From UBA1219 sp045601425 (GTDB taxonomy: Bacteria; Bacteroidota; Bacteroidia; Bacteroidales; P3): a stretch of DNA of 64,000 nucleotides. The notes under the pieces were generated by a model that made no database searches, was not told where the DNA came from, and worked only from the letters and a program-made list of their open reading frames with translations. Below are positions 26,073 through 33,772 of the stretch, piece by piece; the stretch's first letter is position 1; every line of letters starts with the position of its first letter. Location of the stretch: positions 106,680 through 170,679 of the forward strand of contig JAZRZP010000026.1 in the NCBI GenBank assembly GCA_045601425.1. The letters run 5' to 3'. A program made the position numbers and the translations under genes.

Positions 26073-26971
26073 CAGTATATGCGTGTTTCGCCTTTTGCGA
26101 GACGTGATTTTACTTCGTCCATTTCCAGCCCTTCCTTAAGATTGACGTAAACCTGCGAGTGATGTGTTTTTTGCTTCTCAGCCGGAGGGGGAGTCATGTA
26201 GTCACCGTAAATCTGGCTGAGAATCTCGTGGTTGCCCGAAGGAATCTTTACCGAATAGGTCTCGAACGGGACTTCGATGCTGTCAGCAAACCATGATTTC
26301 GGGAAGCGGTTGGGATTTGATTTCATGTATGTGAACGGGAAGATATAGTATTCCCCGTTGCCGTTGTCAATTTTGCTTTCAAAGTTGAAGAATGCCTGTT
26401 TGTATTGTTTTACTTTGAATTTCAGAAACAGTGACGGTACAAATTCGCAAGCAAGCGTGCGGAGATGTAATCCTGTAATAAGCGAGAATACGTATTTCGC
26501 TGGGAAACGGCTCACGCTGCGCTGGTAAGCCGACAGCAAGGAGGTGTATGTCTTTGTCAGTTTGAGGAATTCATTCCGGTCGGCATTGCTTTCGTAAAGA
26601 GGAAATATGTCTATCCATACGCCTGTAAGGAACGGCCATCTGCTGAGTTCCCAGATGGTGGTGTTGCAGTCGTAAATTTTGGCATAGGGACAGATGTTGC
26701 CGTTTTCCAAGGGCAGGGCTATTCTGTACGGAGTGCCGTTCATGGTGTCATGCATGGAGAGCAGTTTCCTGTAGTCGGAGTACGGCATGAAAATGTCTAT
26801 GTCGTCGTCCCATGGAATGATACCTTTGTGACGTACTGCCCCGATGGAGGTACCATAGGCGGCCCACCATTTCAGATTGTGGGAGCTCAGGAACCCGATG
26901 GTGAACTCGAAGGTCTGGTTGAGCTTTTTCTGGAAAGCGGAAGTGAAATCGTAATCTGGCATGATGTTCAA
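26072..26971 (-). CDS. LicD family phosphotransferase (2)
   Basis: 299 residues. Signature YGTSIGAVRHKGIIPWDDD followed by IDIFMPYSDY, later WIDIFPLYESNAD. It differs clearly from the first LicD, so the pair is not a recent duplication. Starts 4 bases inside the opine-type dehydrogenase gene and ends overlapping the flippase start, a tight coupling to both. The likely role is transfer of a CDP-activated group to the glycan repeat. Confidence 0.9.
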   Translation of the reverse strand: MNIMPDYDFTSAFQKKLNQTFEFTIGFLSSHNLKWWAAYGTSIGAVRHKGIIPWDDDIDIFMPYSDYRKLLSMHDTMNGTPYRIALPLENGNICPYAKIYDCNTTIWELSRWPFLTGVWIDIFPLYESNADRNEFLKLTKTYTSLLSAYQRSVSRFPAKYVFSLITGLHLRTLACEFVPSLFLKFKVKQYKQAFFNFESKIDNGNGEYYIFPFTYMKSNPNRFPKSWFADSIEVPFETYSVKIPSGNHEILSQIYGDYMTPPPAEKQKTHHSQVYVNLKEGLEMDEVKSRLAKGETRIY

Positions 26972-27969
26972 ATTTTACTCATTCCCCAAGTGTATATTTC
27001 GTTGATTTTGGGAATATCCACACCGAGTTCAAGGGCTTTTGCGTGAATGTAATGCAATCCGAACGGAAAATCTTCCGTGAAATACCTGCTTCCGAAATCG
27101 GGTACCCAACCGTTTGCCGTTTCCGACATCGGTGAAGTGATGTTGTGCAGGCTTTCAATGGAACGTATTTTTTTCGTCAGATTTTGCGTATCGGTGCTTT
27201 CGTAGTATTCCAGAATGGGTGTCAGATAGTCGGGCGAGACGGGCAGCTTTTCCAATACCTTGAAAAGTTCGGCATCCATTTTTATCAGGTTGTCCGAAGC
27301 CTCGTCGTTCCATTCGCCGTAAAAAAGTATGTTATGGTCGTAGTATGTTCCCGTTTTCCAATCTCTGAAAAGGGAGTACAGCCTTGCCGGATGCAGTATG
27401 GGATTGCTGTTGCTGAAACTGGCTTCGTAGTAGTTGTTCAGAAGCACGGTAGGCCGTTCGAACAGTGTCTCTATCAGGTTGCGGAATTTTTCTTTTTCGA
27501 CGGTGTTCTCGACGGCTATGGCAAGATTTTTTTTGTAACCGAGGAGATTGGCCTTTTGTCCGTATGTTTCCGTTCGTGCAATGAACGGCACGCGCTGGAA
27601 TCCCCAAAGCGGAATGTCTTTGCCGAAAACCTTCATCGCTTCAAAGAAAAAGCCTGTCGATGAAAACACGCTACCTACGAAATTCCTTTCGGTAATGTAG
27701 GGTTTTATCTTCCAGAGCTCGTCTTTTATTGCAAAGCCCGGCAGACAGAGCAGCACGATGTCGGATCCGGGAACCGTTTCCGAAGCATCATCGGAAACGA
27801 TGTTCAGCTTGCCAGCGAGGATTTCGTTTTCGGGAGTTGCAATCTGTATGGTGGAACTCCACCGTTCCGGATTGCGGGTCAGTACGTTGACGGTGGCTCC
27901 GTGTCTTGCACTCAGAAAACCGGCAATAACCTGACCGAGGTTGCCTCCTCCGCAGATTGTTATTTTCAT
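26968..27969 (-). CDS. Octopine/opine-type NAD(P) dehydrogenase
   Basis: 333 residues. The N-terminal Rossmann motif GGGNLGQVIAGFLSARHGA binds NAD(P); SDIVLLCLPGFA, GSVFSSTGFFFEA and the NPILHPARL motif, whose His is the catalytic residue of the octopine dehydrogenase family (PF02317), follow. Family members reductively couple an amino acid amino group to a 2-oxo acid, giving an N-carboxyalkyl amino acid. In a polysaccharide operon it most likely makes an opine-like substituent; the substrate cannot be read from sequence. Gap of 6 bases from the upstream fusion gene, overlap of 4 with licD. Confidence 0.85.
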   Translation of the reverse strand: MKITICGGGNLGQVIAGFLSARHGATVNVLTRNPERWSSTIQIATPENEILAGKLNIVSDDASETVPGSDIVLLCLPGFAIKDELWKIKPYITERNFVGSVFSSTGFFFEAMKVFGKDIPLWGFQRVPFIARTETYGQKANLLGYKKNLAIAVENTVEKEKFRNLIETLFERPTVLLNNYYEASFSNSNPILHPARLYSLFRDWKTGTYYDHNILFYGEWNDEASDNLIKMDAELFKVLEKLPVSPDYLTPILEYYESTDTQNLTKKIRSIESLHNITSPMSETANGWVPDFGSRYFTEDFPFGLHYIHAKALELGVDIPKINEIYTWGMSKI

Positions 27970-27975
27970 TTTTTT

Positions 27976-29787
27976 TTACAATTTTTTCAGTGTGTTTACG
28001 AGGCGTTCGTTGTCGATGCGGTTGCGTACTGCCAGACGTATGAAGCTCCTGCCATCGAAGGCTTTTTTCGTACTGCAGTCCTTTATCAGTATGTTGGCGT
28101 CTTTCAGCAGTTTCACGGCGAGTTCATGAGAGGTGTATTTTCCTGTAACCTCGCACAGAAAATAGTTGGCCTCGCTCGGGATTACTTTCAGGAACGGGAT
28201 TCCGTTCAGTTCATTGAAAAACAGTTCGCGTTCTTCCTGAAATTTGGAGCAGGCTCTGGCATAGTCTTTTTCATACTTGGTGTAAATCTGCATGAAAAAT
28301 TCCGCGAAAGAATTTATGTTCCAGATGGATACGTCTGTTTTCAGAGAGGCGACGAGTTCCATGTCGGCACTCGCGAGTATGCCCAGCCGCAGTCCGGGAA
28401 CGCCGTAGCTTTTTGATATGCTTTTCATTACAATGAGGTTGGAGTTGGCTTCGAGGACATCGTCGCAGAGCAGGCTGTTGTTGCGGTAGTCGTGGCTGAA
28501 GTCCACGAACGATTCGTCAACTATGAGTTTCGTGCTTCTCTTCCGGCACCATGTTGCCAAGTCTAAAAGCTCGTGTCTGGGCAAGAAGTTGCCCGAAGGG
28601 TTGTCGGGGTTCACAATCAGCAGAGTGTCAATGCTTTGCTTTTCGAAGAAGTTTTTTACATCGTTGCAGGTGTAGTGGAAGTCGGGTGTATGAGGGGTGA
28701 AGACAACAAGTGAATCACTGTCTCTCCGGTTGGGATATTCCTCGAAGGTGGGATATACGACGCCGAGTTTTCCGGGCAGACGTTCCATGAGGCATTTTAT
28801 CAGTTCCGCAGCTCCGTTGCCGGGGACTATGTACGGTTCTTTGACACCGAAGCATTTGCTTGCAAGGAGAGTGTTCACGTACATACCCGAGGGGTATTCG
28901 GTGAGCAGAGTGTCGAAGTTGGCCCGCATTTCGTCGAGTAGTCGTGGCGAAGGGAAATAGGGGTTTACAAGGTAGCAGTAGTCGAGCATGTCGGGAAACC
29001 GCCAGTAACCGCCGTAGCGTTTCATGTATTTTTTCAGATGGTCGTCGTCTTCGGCAAAAAGGGCTTCGGCGATGTCGAGGTCGGCCTTGTCGTCCGATTC
29101 GTACCATTTTTCATCGGTAATGGGCAGTGCCTTGAGTTCCGACTCGCCGAGAAATGTTATTATCCTGAGCACGTTTTCGTAATATTCGTTGTTGCCGACG
29201 GCCTCGCAGTAGGCTTTCAGGAAGGGAACGTACTTGTGTTTCGAGAACTCTTTGCTGAATTTGTACACGTTCACAGTCTTGTAGTAGTAATCCACATCGG
29301 CATAGTTGAAGGCTTTCTTTGGAACGAAATTCACTATGTTGTTGTCTTCGTCGATTCTGACCATGGTGCCGTCCATCCAAGTGCGGTATTTGGCCACGAG
29401 GGCGAGGTTGGGGTAGGGGTTGTTCAGAATGAGCGGGAACATGCGGTCGTCAAGCAGCAGGTCCGATTCGATGAGCAGGGTGTCGTCCTCCACCATCTTG
29501 TCCTTGGCCAGAGCAAGGGAATAAATGTTGTTGGTCCTGTCGTAGATTGGATTCTCGACGTATTCGATGTTGAGTCTGTCTCTGAACCGGCTGTCGATGT
29601 AATCCATGAGTTTGCGGCCTTCGTAGCCCGTAACTATTACAATCCTCCGTAACTGAAGGCCTGCCAGCTGGTTGAGCATGCGGTCTATCATGGGGACTCC
29701 GTTTACGGGGACCATGCACTTTGTGTTTTCGCGGGTGAATTCGCCGAGACGTTTGCCCATTCCGGCGGCTAAAATAATTGCTTGCAT
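27976..29787 (-). CDS. Fusion: LicC-like nucleotidyltransferase + PLP aminotransferase/decarboxylase fold
   Basis: 603 residues. Residues 1 to about 235 are a sugar-nucleotide-type transferase domain: LAAGMGKRLGEFT with the downstream TKCMVPVNG lysine, VTGYEGRKL and LLIESDLLLDD, close to CTP:phosphocholine cytidylyltransferase (LicC). Residues about 250-603 are a fold-type I PLP enzyme of the histidinol-phosphate aminotransferase/CobD kind: VPGNGAAELI, LIVNPDNPSGN, VDESFVDF, and the PLP lysine in SISKSYGVPGLRLG (near residue 457). Both halves keep their key residues, so it is a true fusion. It lies in an operon with two licD genes but no choline kinase or transporter. I infer that the PLP half makes a phosphorylated amino alcohol and the first half activates it with CTP. 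Confidence 0.85.
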   Translation of the reverse strand: MQAIILAAGMGKRLGEFTRENTKCMVPVNGVPMIDRMLNQLAGLQLRRIVIVTGYEGRKLMDYIDSRFRDRLNIEYVENPIYDRTNNIYSLALAKDKMVEDDTLLIESDLLLDDRMFPLILNNPYPNLALVAKYRTWMDGTMVRIDEDNNIVNFVPKKAFNYADVDYYYKTVNVYKFSKEFSKHKYVPFLKAYCEAVGNNEYYENVLRIITFLGESELKALPITDEKWYESDDKADLDIAEALFAEDDDHLKKYMKRYGGYWRFPDMLDYCYLVNPYFPSPRLLDEMRANFDTLLTEYPSGMYVNTLLASKCFGVKEPYIVPGNGAAELIKCLMERLPGKLGVVYPTFEEYPNRRDSDSLVVFTPHTPDFHYTCNDVKNFFEKQSIDTLLIVNPDNPSGNFLPRHELLDLATWCRKRSTKLIVDESFVDFSHDYRNNSLLCDDVLEANSNLIVMKSISKSYGVPGLRLGILASADMELVASLKTDVSIWNINSFAEFFMQIYTKYEKDYARACSKFQEERELFFNELNGIPFLKVIPSEANYFLCEVTGKYTSHELAVKLLKDANILIKDCSTKKAFDGRSFIRLAVRNRIDNERLVNTLKKL

Positions 29788-29819
29788 AGCGTATGTTGTG
29801 TTTTTTAAGCCAAACTGTT

Positions 29820-30743
29820 TTATTCGTGTGTGTCCTGCCGTCTTTTCAGATTGAAGATTTTATAATAAAGGGCAGGCGATAATATCTGTATTGCCCGCAT
29901 CAGCGGAATGATGAGGACGAATGATTTTCTCCAACGTAAAGAATATGCCATACTATCGTGAATGGACCGTACTGGGAATTTCAGATAGCGGATCCGTTCT
30001 TTTATTGTCATTGCGGAAAGTTTTCTCATTTCAGCGAGATAGTCGTAGTTGTCGGCATCGCAGCTTCCGCAGAATCCGCCTGTTATCAGAACGGGGAGCT
30101 TCCTTTTGTTGCCCCTCATGCCGTAGTCGTTGTCGGCAGCCCCGTGAACGTAGCATTCGGGAAAAATTCCGATGGTTTCCACGACAGAGTCCGGAACCAT
30201 GAGTATGTTGCCGTTTACGATGTCGCAGCGTTGCGGGGTGCCGGAAGGCTGGAGTCTTACAAAGCGTTTGAGAAGTCCTTTCCCTGCCACTTTCCCTCCA
30301 AAGGAAATTTTGGTACGGTCATGTTTCCACGATGTGTTACCGCTGTATATGCCCTGTTTCCCGTACATGTTTCTTGCGAACTCGTCGCAAAGGAGCAGCT
30401 CTTCGAACAGATTGTCCCATACTTCGGTATCGTCGTTCAGGAGGAGATAGAAGTCAAAACCACCAAATTCGATTGCATTGTTCCATGCCATCCGCATGCC
30501 GCCGGCCCAGAAGGCATTTCCGTCGGCTTTTATTATTGTTATCGGGGTGTTGCCGGCTGCATCTGCCGCTGCTTCGGGAGTGCCGTCCGTGCATGCGTCA
30601 TCGGTCAGAAAGAAGTGCAAGGCGATGTTGCCGGCGAATTTTTCTCCGGCCTTCACCGTGCTTCTGATGCAGGTCTCCGTCAGATTCCTCCGGTTGTGGC
30701 ACGTGAGCAGTACCGCAACGCTGATGTTGTCCGTTTTATTCAT
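29820..30743 (-). CDS. Family 2 glycosyltransferase
   Basis: 307 residues. GT-A signature VAVLLTCHNRRNLTETCI, LTDDACTDGT, and the nucleotide/metal motif LLNDDTEVWDNL. GAADNDYGMRGN fits the C-terminal acidic motif seen in rhamnosyltransferase-like WbbL enzymes. There is one moderately hydrophobic stretch near the C-terminus (FVLIIPLMRAIQIL). Adds one sugar to the lipid-linked repeat unit. Its start overlaps the end of the GT4 gene by 8 bases. Confidence 0.9.
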   Translation of the reverse strand: MNKTDNISVAVLLTCHNRRNLTETCIRSTVKAGEKFAGNIALHFFLTDDACTDGTPEAAADAAGNTPITIIKADGNAFWAGGMRMAWNNAIEFGGFDFYLLLNDDTEVWDNLFEELLLCDEFARNMYGKQGIYSGNTSWKHDRTKISFGGKVAGKGLLKRFVRLQPSGTPQRCDIVNGNILMVPDSVVETIGIFPECYVHGAADNDYGMRGNKRKLPVLITGGFCGSCDADNYDYLAEMRKLSAMTIKERIRYLKFPVRSIHDSMAYSLRWRKSFVLIIPLMRAIQILSPALYYKIFNLKRRQDTHE

Positions 30744-31935
30744 TGCAGAGAGACTTGTACAGGTTTATGTAGTCCATGAAGCGGTCGTCTTTGTTGAACA
30801 GTTCGGCTCTTTTCCTGCAAGCGAGGGTATCGAAAGGCCTGACATCCTTTATGTGTCTGATGCAGCCGATCAAGGCCGGCAAGTCTTCTTTGTCCACCAC
30901 GCAGCCGCAGGTTCCGTCTATTATTTCCGGACTGCCTCCCGTGTTGAAAGTCACAACGGGAGTTCCGCAGGCAAGAGCTTCAATGTTTACGGTCGGGAAG
31001 GTGTCCTCGCGGGTTAGGTTCACAAACAGATCGGCCCCGTTGTAGATGTCGGCAAGTTCTGCCTGATTTTGTGTCGCGTGCACCGATATTACTGAAGGCG
31101 GCAGTTGCTTGTCCGATTCCGCATTCGTGCCAACAAGGACAATCCGGTATTCGTCGCTCAGTTCCTCCGACAGCCTGACAAAGGTGTCCAATCCCTTTTT
31201 CGGACCCCATCCGAAAGCAACTCCCAACAATACGAATTTGTCTTCTAAGGAATGTTCCCGTCTGAATGAAGACTTCGATATCTTGAAGACATCCAGATTG
31301 ATTCCGTTTTGTATGACTTTTATCGGATATTGGGAGAGGTACGACATTCCCAGCTGTTCTGCCATCCAGTGCGAAGGCGCCACAAGGACGGCCTTTCCCA
31401 AGTTGGAGAACCATTTTTTCTTCCGGTCGTGCATGTATTCCGAGCTGTCGAGATATGCTTTCGGAAAGTCTTTGTATAACTGACAGTGATGACAATGGGA
31501 CTTCCATTTGTTGCAGCCAATGAAGTCGTAATGCACGCAATGTCCCGTAAATGCCCAGCAGTCGTGAAACGTCCACACTACAGGCTTTCCCGATTTTTTG
31601 ATGTAATCGGTTATCAGTCCAAGATTCATGCATCCGTGCAAATTGTGCAGATGAATGATGTCGGGGTCGTATTTTCTGATTTTTCTCAGGTAGAGATGTG
31701 TATATATCTGGGAAAAAGTACCCATCAGTCCCGTCAATCTGCACAATGCCATGTCGATAACCGAGGATACGAAGTTCCCCGAACGGTAATGAATGTATTT
31801 GGACTTTATCGGGTGATACGAATATCCGAAAGACAGTCGGTTTTCGATGCCGTTTTTTTTGGCAAGTTCGGCGGTTTCTATTGCTATTCGGGCAACGCTG
31901 CCGTACGGAGCCGTATTGATTGTTAGGATTTTCAT
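30736..31935 (-). CDS. Family 4 glycosyltransferase, first gene of the polysaccharide operon
   Basis: 399 residues, GT-B fold. HLHNLHGCMN and WTFHDCWAFTGHCVHYDF with GCNKW and CHHC are typical of the WcaL-like Bacteroidota branch. The C-terminal half has GVAFGWGPKKGLD, VGTNAES and REDTFPTVNIEALACGTPVV, whose two Glu form the E-x7-E donor-binding motif. Transcribed from the promoter at 32066-32097 with a leader of about 125 bases. No UpxY/UpxZ-type antitermination genes precede it, unlike Bacteroides capsule loci. Confidence 0.93.
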   Translation of the reverse strand: MKILTINTAPYGSVARIAIETAELAKKNGIENRLSFGYSYHPIKSKYIHYRSGNFVSSVIDMALCRLTGLMGTFSQIYTHLYLRKIRKYDPDIIHLHNLHGCMNLGLITDYIKKSGKPVVWTFHDCWAFTGHCVHYDFIGCNKWKSHCHHCQLYKDFPKAYLDSSEYMHDRKKKWFSNLGKAVLVAPSHWMAEQLGMSYLSQYPIKVIQNGINLDVFKISKSSFRREHSLEDKFVLLGVAFGWGPKKGLDTFVRLSEELSDEYRIVLVGTNAESDKQLPPSVISVHATQNQAELADIYNGADLFVNLTREDTFPTVNIEALACGTPVVTFNTGGSPEIIDGTCGCVVDKEDLPALIGCIRHIKDVRPFDTLACRKRAELFNKDDRFMDYINLYKSLCNE

Positions 31936-32065
31936 TGAATGTAAACGGATAATTTACAAACGGTTATGTGTTTTACGGGCATTGTTTGTGTAAACTGTGA
32001 CACAAAGCCAAAGGCACGGTGAGTGACATTGCAGGGTGTCATTACCGGAACAGTTTTCGAGTCTG

Positions 32066-32097
32066 CAAAGATACGAATATTTTTTTGATTTGCCAAA
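32066..32097 (-). promoter_or_regulatory. Promoter of the polysaccharide operon
   Basis: Minus strand TATCTTTG (32066-32073) with TTTG at 32094-32097, 20-bp spacer. The leader (31936-32059) begins with a hairpin in which TGACA and TGTCA pair. Confidence 0.8.
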
Positions 32098-32099
32098 TT

Positions 32100-32250
32100 A
32101 TGGTGCAAAAGCTTTTTTCAGCAGGCCGACGGCGAATATGAGCCAATTCGGGCAAAGTCTGTCATTCCCGAGGTGCCGTTGTAGTCGCCCTGCTCTTTGC
32201 GGCATACGCCTTGATGGTCATTTCATTCGATGTTTCACTGTGCAAAGATA
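32100..32250 (-). other. Intergenic segment with a second minus-strand -7 box; no credible gene
   Basis: TATCTTTG on the minus strand at 32243-32250 has no clear -33 partner. Downstream of it are only short overlapping frames, one reading MTIKAYAAKSRATTTAPRE before a stop. The segment may be an upstream promoter region for the polysaccharide operon, a decayed gene start or a dispersed element. The rest of the 558-base gap (31936-32493) holds the operon promoter and leader and, on the plus strand, the promoter of the small gene at 32494. Confidence 0.4.
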
Positions 32251-32384
32251 CGGAAGAACGGGATATTGCCGAGTGAAACCGGAAAATATTTCAGCAGGCA
32301 AGCAAAAGCGGGCTGAAGTACAGAGGAAAGCCTTTCGCGACAGGGCTCTTTTTCAGTGTCCGAAATACAAAAAATCAAAAAAAG

Positions 32385-32416
32385 TTTGCAGGATTAAAAA
32401 AAAGTTCGTACATTTG
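32385..32416 (+). promoter_or_regulatory. Promoter of the 45-residue basic protein
   Basis: TTTG at 32385-32388, 20-bp spacer, TACATTTG at 32409-32416. Confidence 0.8.
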
Positions 32417-32493
32417 CATTTCGGGTTTTTGGAGAAAAAAACCAATTAACCGATTAATAACCAGAGTTTTAGAAAATTTAAAATTGCAATAAA

Positions 32494-32631
32494 ATGGGTA
32501 TAAACGCAAACAAAAAAGTCAACAGAGCAAAAGTTAGAGTTCGCACCAACAAGAATTCGTCGAACAACTGGAACATCAATGCACACGGCTGGAACGCCAC
32601 GAACAAGGCTTTCAGAGAAGATGCAAAATAA
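32494..32631 (+). CDS. Small basic protein, 45 residues, function unknown
   Basis: ATG at 32494, stop TAA at 32629-32631. The protein starts MGINANKKVNRAKVRVRTNK and is rich in Asn, Lys and Arg in the first half, with two Trp in the second half (NNWNINAHGWNA) and an acidic-basic tail REDAK. A consensus promoter lies 78 bases upstream and a hairpin terminator starts 26 bases after the stop, so this is a self-contained, probably well expressed transcription unit. The size and basic start recall ribosome- or nucleoid-associated small proteins, but I recognise no family. It could also be the coding part of a dual-function small RNA. Confidence 0.65.
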   Translation: MGINANKKVNRAKVRVRTNKNSSNNWNINAHGWNATNKAFREDAK

Positions 32632-32656
32632 GGTTTTTCCTTTCTAACTGAAAAAG

Positions 32657-32691
32657 AAAATCTTCAAGGTGTACGCTTTGGAGATTTTTTT
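32657..32691 (+). terminator. Terminator after the small basic protein
   Basis: AAAATCTTCAAGG pairs, with G-U pairs, with CTTTGGAGATTTT, followed by a run of T. The next start codon (GTG 32692) lies directly behind the T run. Confidence 0.8.
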
Positions 32692-33144
32692 GTGGCATAC
32701 AGTAAAAATACAGTGAAGACAATTCCCAACGATGTGTTCTTTTCTGAGGTGGCCTCGCAACTTCTCGAAAACAAGGAGGTGGTTGTGCGGCTGCGAGGAA
32801 CGAGCATGTTGCCCCTGCTTGATGAAAAACGTCACAGCCTCGTGCTGTCGGCGGAATTGGGAGACCTTAAGGTGGGAGATGTCGTGCTGTTCAATTATCA
32901 CGGGAGCTGCGTCCTCCACCGCATACGCAAAATCAGTGGTGAGGATATCACGCTGCAGGGCGATGCGGTGCCGCGTCGGGAATTGTGCACCAGACACGAT
33001 GTTGTGGCTGTTCTGCTGAAAGTCATTGACAGGCAGACGGGCAAGGTTACCGACTGTAGATCGGCGGAATGGCACCGGATTTCGCGGAGAACCCTGTTCT
33101 GGAAGAGGATAAAAAGAATGGTAAAAAAAATAATCAGAAAATAG
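32692..33144 (+). CDS. S24/S26-type signal-peptidase-like protein
   Basis: 150 residues from a GTG start. The catalytic Ser lies in RLRGTSMLPLLDE and the conserved LKVGDVVLFNY box follows. The general base position is occupied by His (VLHRIRKI), as in archaeal and SipW/Sec11-type S26B enzymes, rather than Lys. No transmembrane helix is visible, which is unusual for a signal peptidase; related soluble proteins are often found next to peptide-modification or polysaccharide genes. Two bases separate its stop from the acetyltransferase start, so the two are co-translated. The substrate is unknown. Confidence 0.75.
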   Translation: MAYSKNTVKTIPNDVFFSEVASQLLENKEVVVRLRGTSMLPLLDEKRHSLVLSAELGDLKVGDVVLFNYHGSCVLHRIRKISGEDITLQGDAVPRRELCTRHDVVAVLLKVIDRQTGKVTDCRSAEWHRISRRTLFWKRIKRMVKKIIRK

Positions 33145-33146
33145 AT

Positions 33147-33722
33147 ATGGTAGAATATTTTGCACACGAGACAGCCGTTATCGATGAGGGCTGCACGATA
33201 GGAAAAGGTACGAAGATATGGCATTTCTCGCACGTCATGAGCAACTGCGTGATAGGCGAATGCTGCAACATTGGCCAGAATGTGGTAATTTCGCCCGAGG
33301 TCGTTTTGGGTCGCAACGTGAAAATACAGAACAATGTGTCGATATATACCGGCGTTACCTGCGGCGATGATGTCTTTCTCGGACCGTCGTGCGTATTCAC
33401 CAACGTCACCAATCCCCGCAGTGCCGTCAACCGCAGGGGACAGTATGCCAAAACCTATGTGGGAACCGGTGCTACCATCGGTGCCAACAGCACCATAGTC
33501 TGCGGACACGATATCGGCGAGTACGCTTTCATCGGTGCAGGTGCCGTAGTTACCAAAAATGTCCCGCCGTATGCCTTGCTTGTGGGCAATCCTGCCCGGC
33601 AGATGGGATGGATGAGCCGTTGCGGACATCGCCTGAAATTCGGTGCCGACGGCTTTGCCGTGTGTCCCGAAAGCGGCGAGAAATACCAGCTGAAAAGCGG
33701 CGAAGTCTCACTTGTAAAATAA
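33147..33722 (+). CDS. Left-handed beta-helix N-acetyltransferase (WlbB/WbpD-like)
   Basis: 191 residues from the ATG at 33147, two bases after the previous stop. Hexapeptide repeats are evident: IGKGTKIWHFSHVM, IGECCNIGQNVVI, VSIYTGVTCGDDVFLGPSCVF, IGANSTIVCGHDIG and FIGAGAVVTKNVPPYALLVG. These match UDP-2-acetamido-3-amino-2,3-dideoxy-glucuronate N-acetyltransferases (WlbB/WbpD), which act on nucleotide sugars for O-antigens. A C-terminal zinc-ribbon-like piece (SRCGHRLKF, VCPESGEKY) is common in this group. The other Wlb pathway genes are absent from the window. Confidence 0.9.
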   Translation: MVEYFAHETAVIDEGCTIGKGTKIWHFSHVMSNCVIGECCNIGQNVVISPEVVLGRNVKIQNNVSIYTGVTCGDDVFLGPSCVFTNVTNPRSAVNRRGQYAKTYVGTGATIGANSTIVCGHDIGEYAFIGAGAVVTKNVPPYALLVGNPARQMGWMSRCGHRLKFGADGFAVCPESGEKYQLKSGEVSLVK

Positions 33723-33772
33723 AGTAATGGATATGTCCAATCCGGTCAGTAACCGGTAGTTTTGTCAGAAAA

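Noticed and set aside
31936..32060. Riboswitch in the leader of the polysaccharide operon
   Set aside because: Only one short hairpin (TGACA/TGTCA) is seen; no terminator alternative or known aptamer motif.
32036..32449. 137-codon plus-strand frame between the polysaccharide operon and the small basic gene
   Set aside because: It crosses the promoters of both flanking genes, has no recognisable motif and no promoter of its own.
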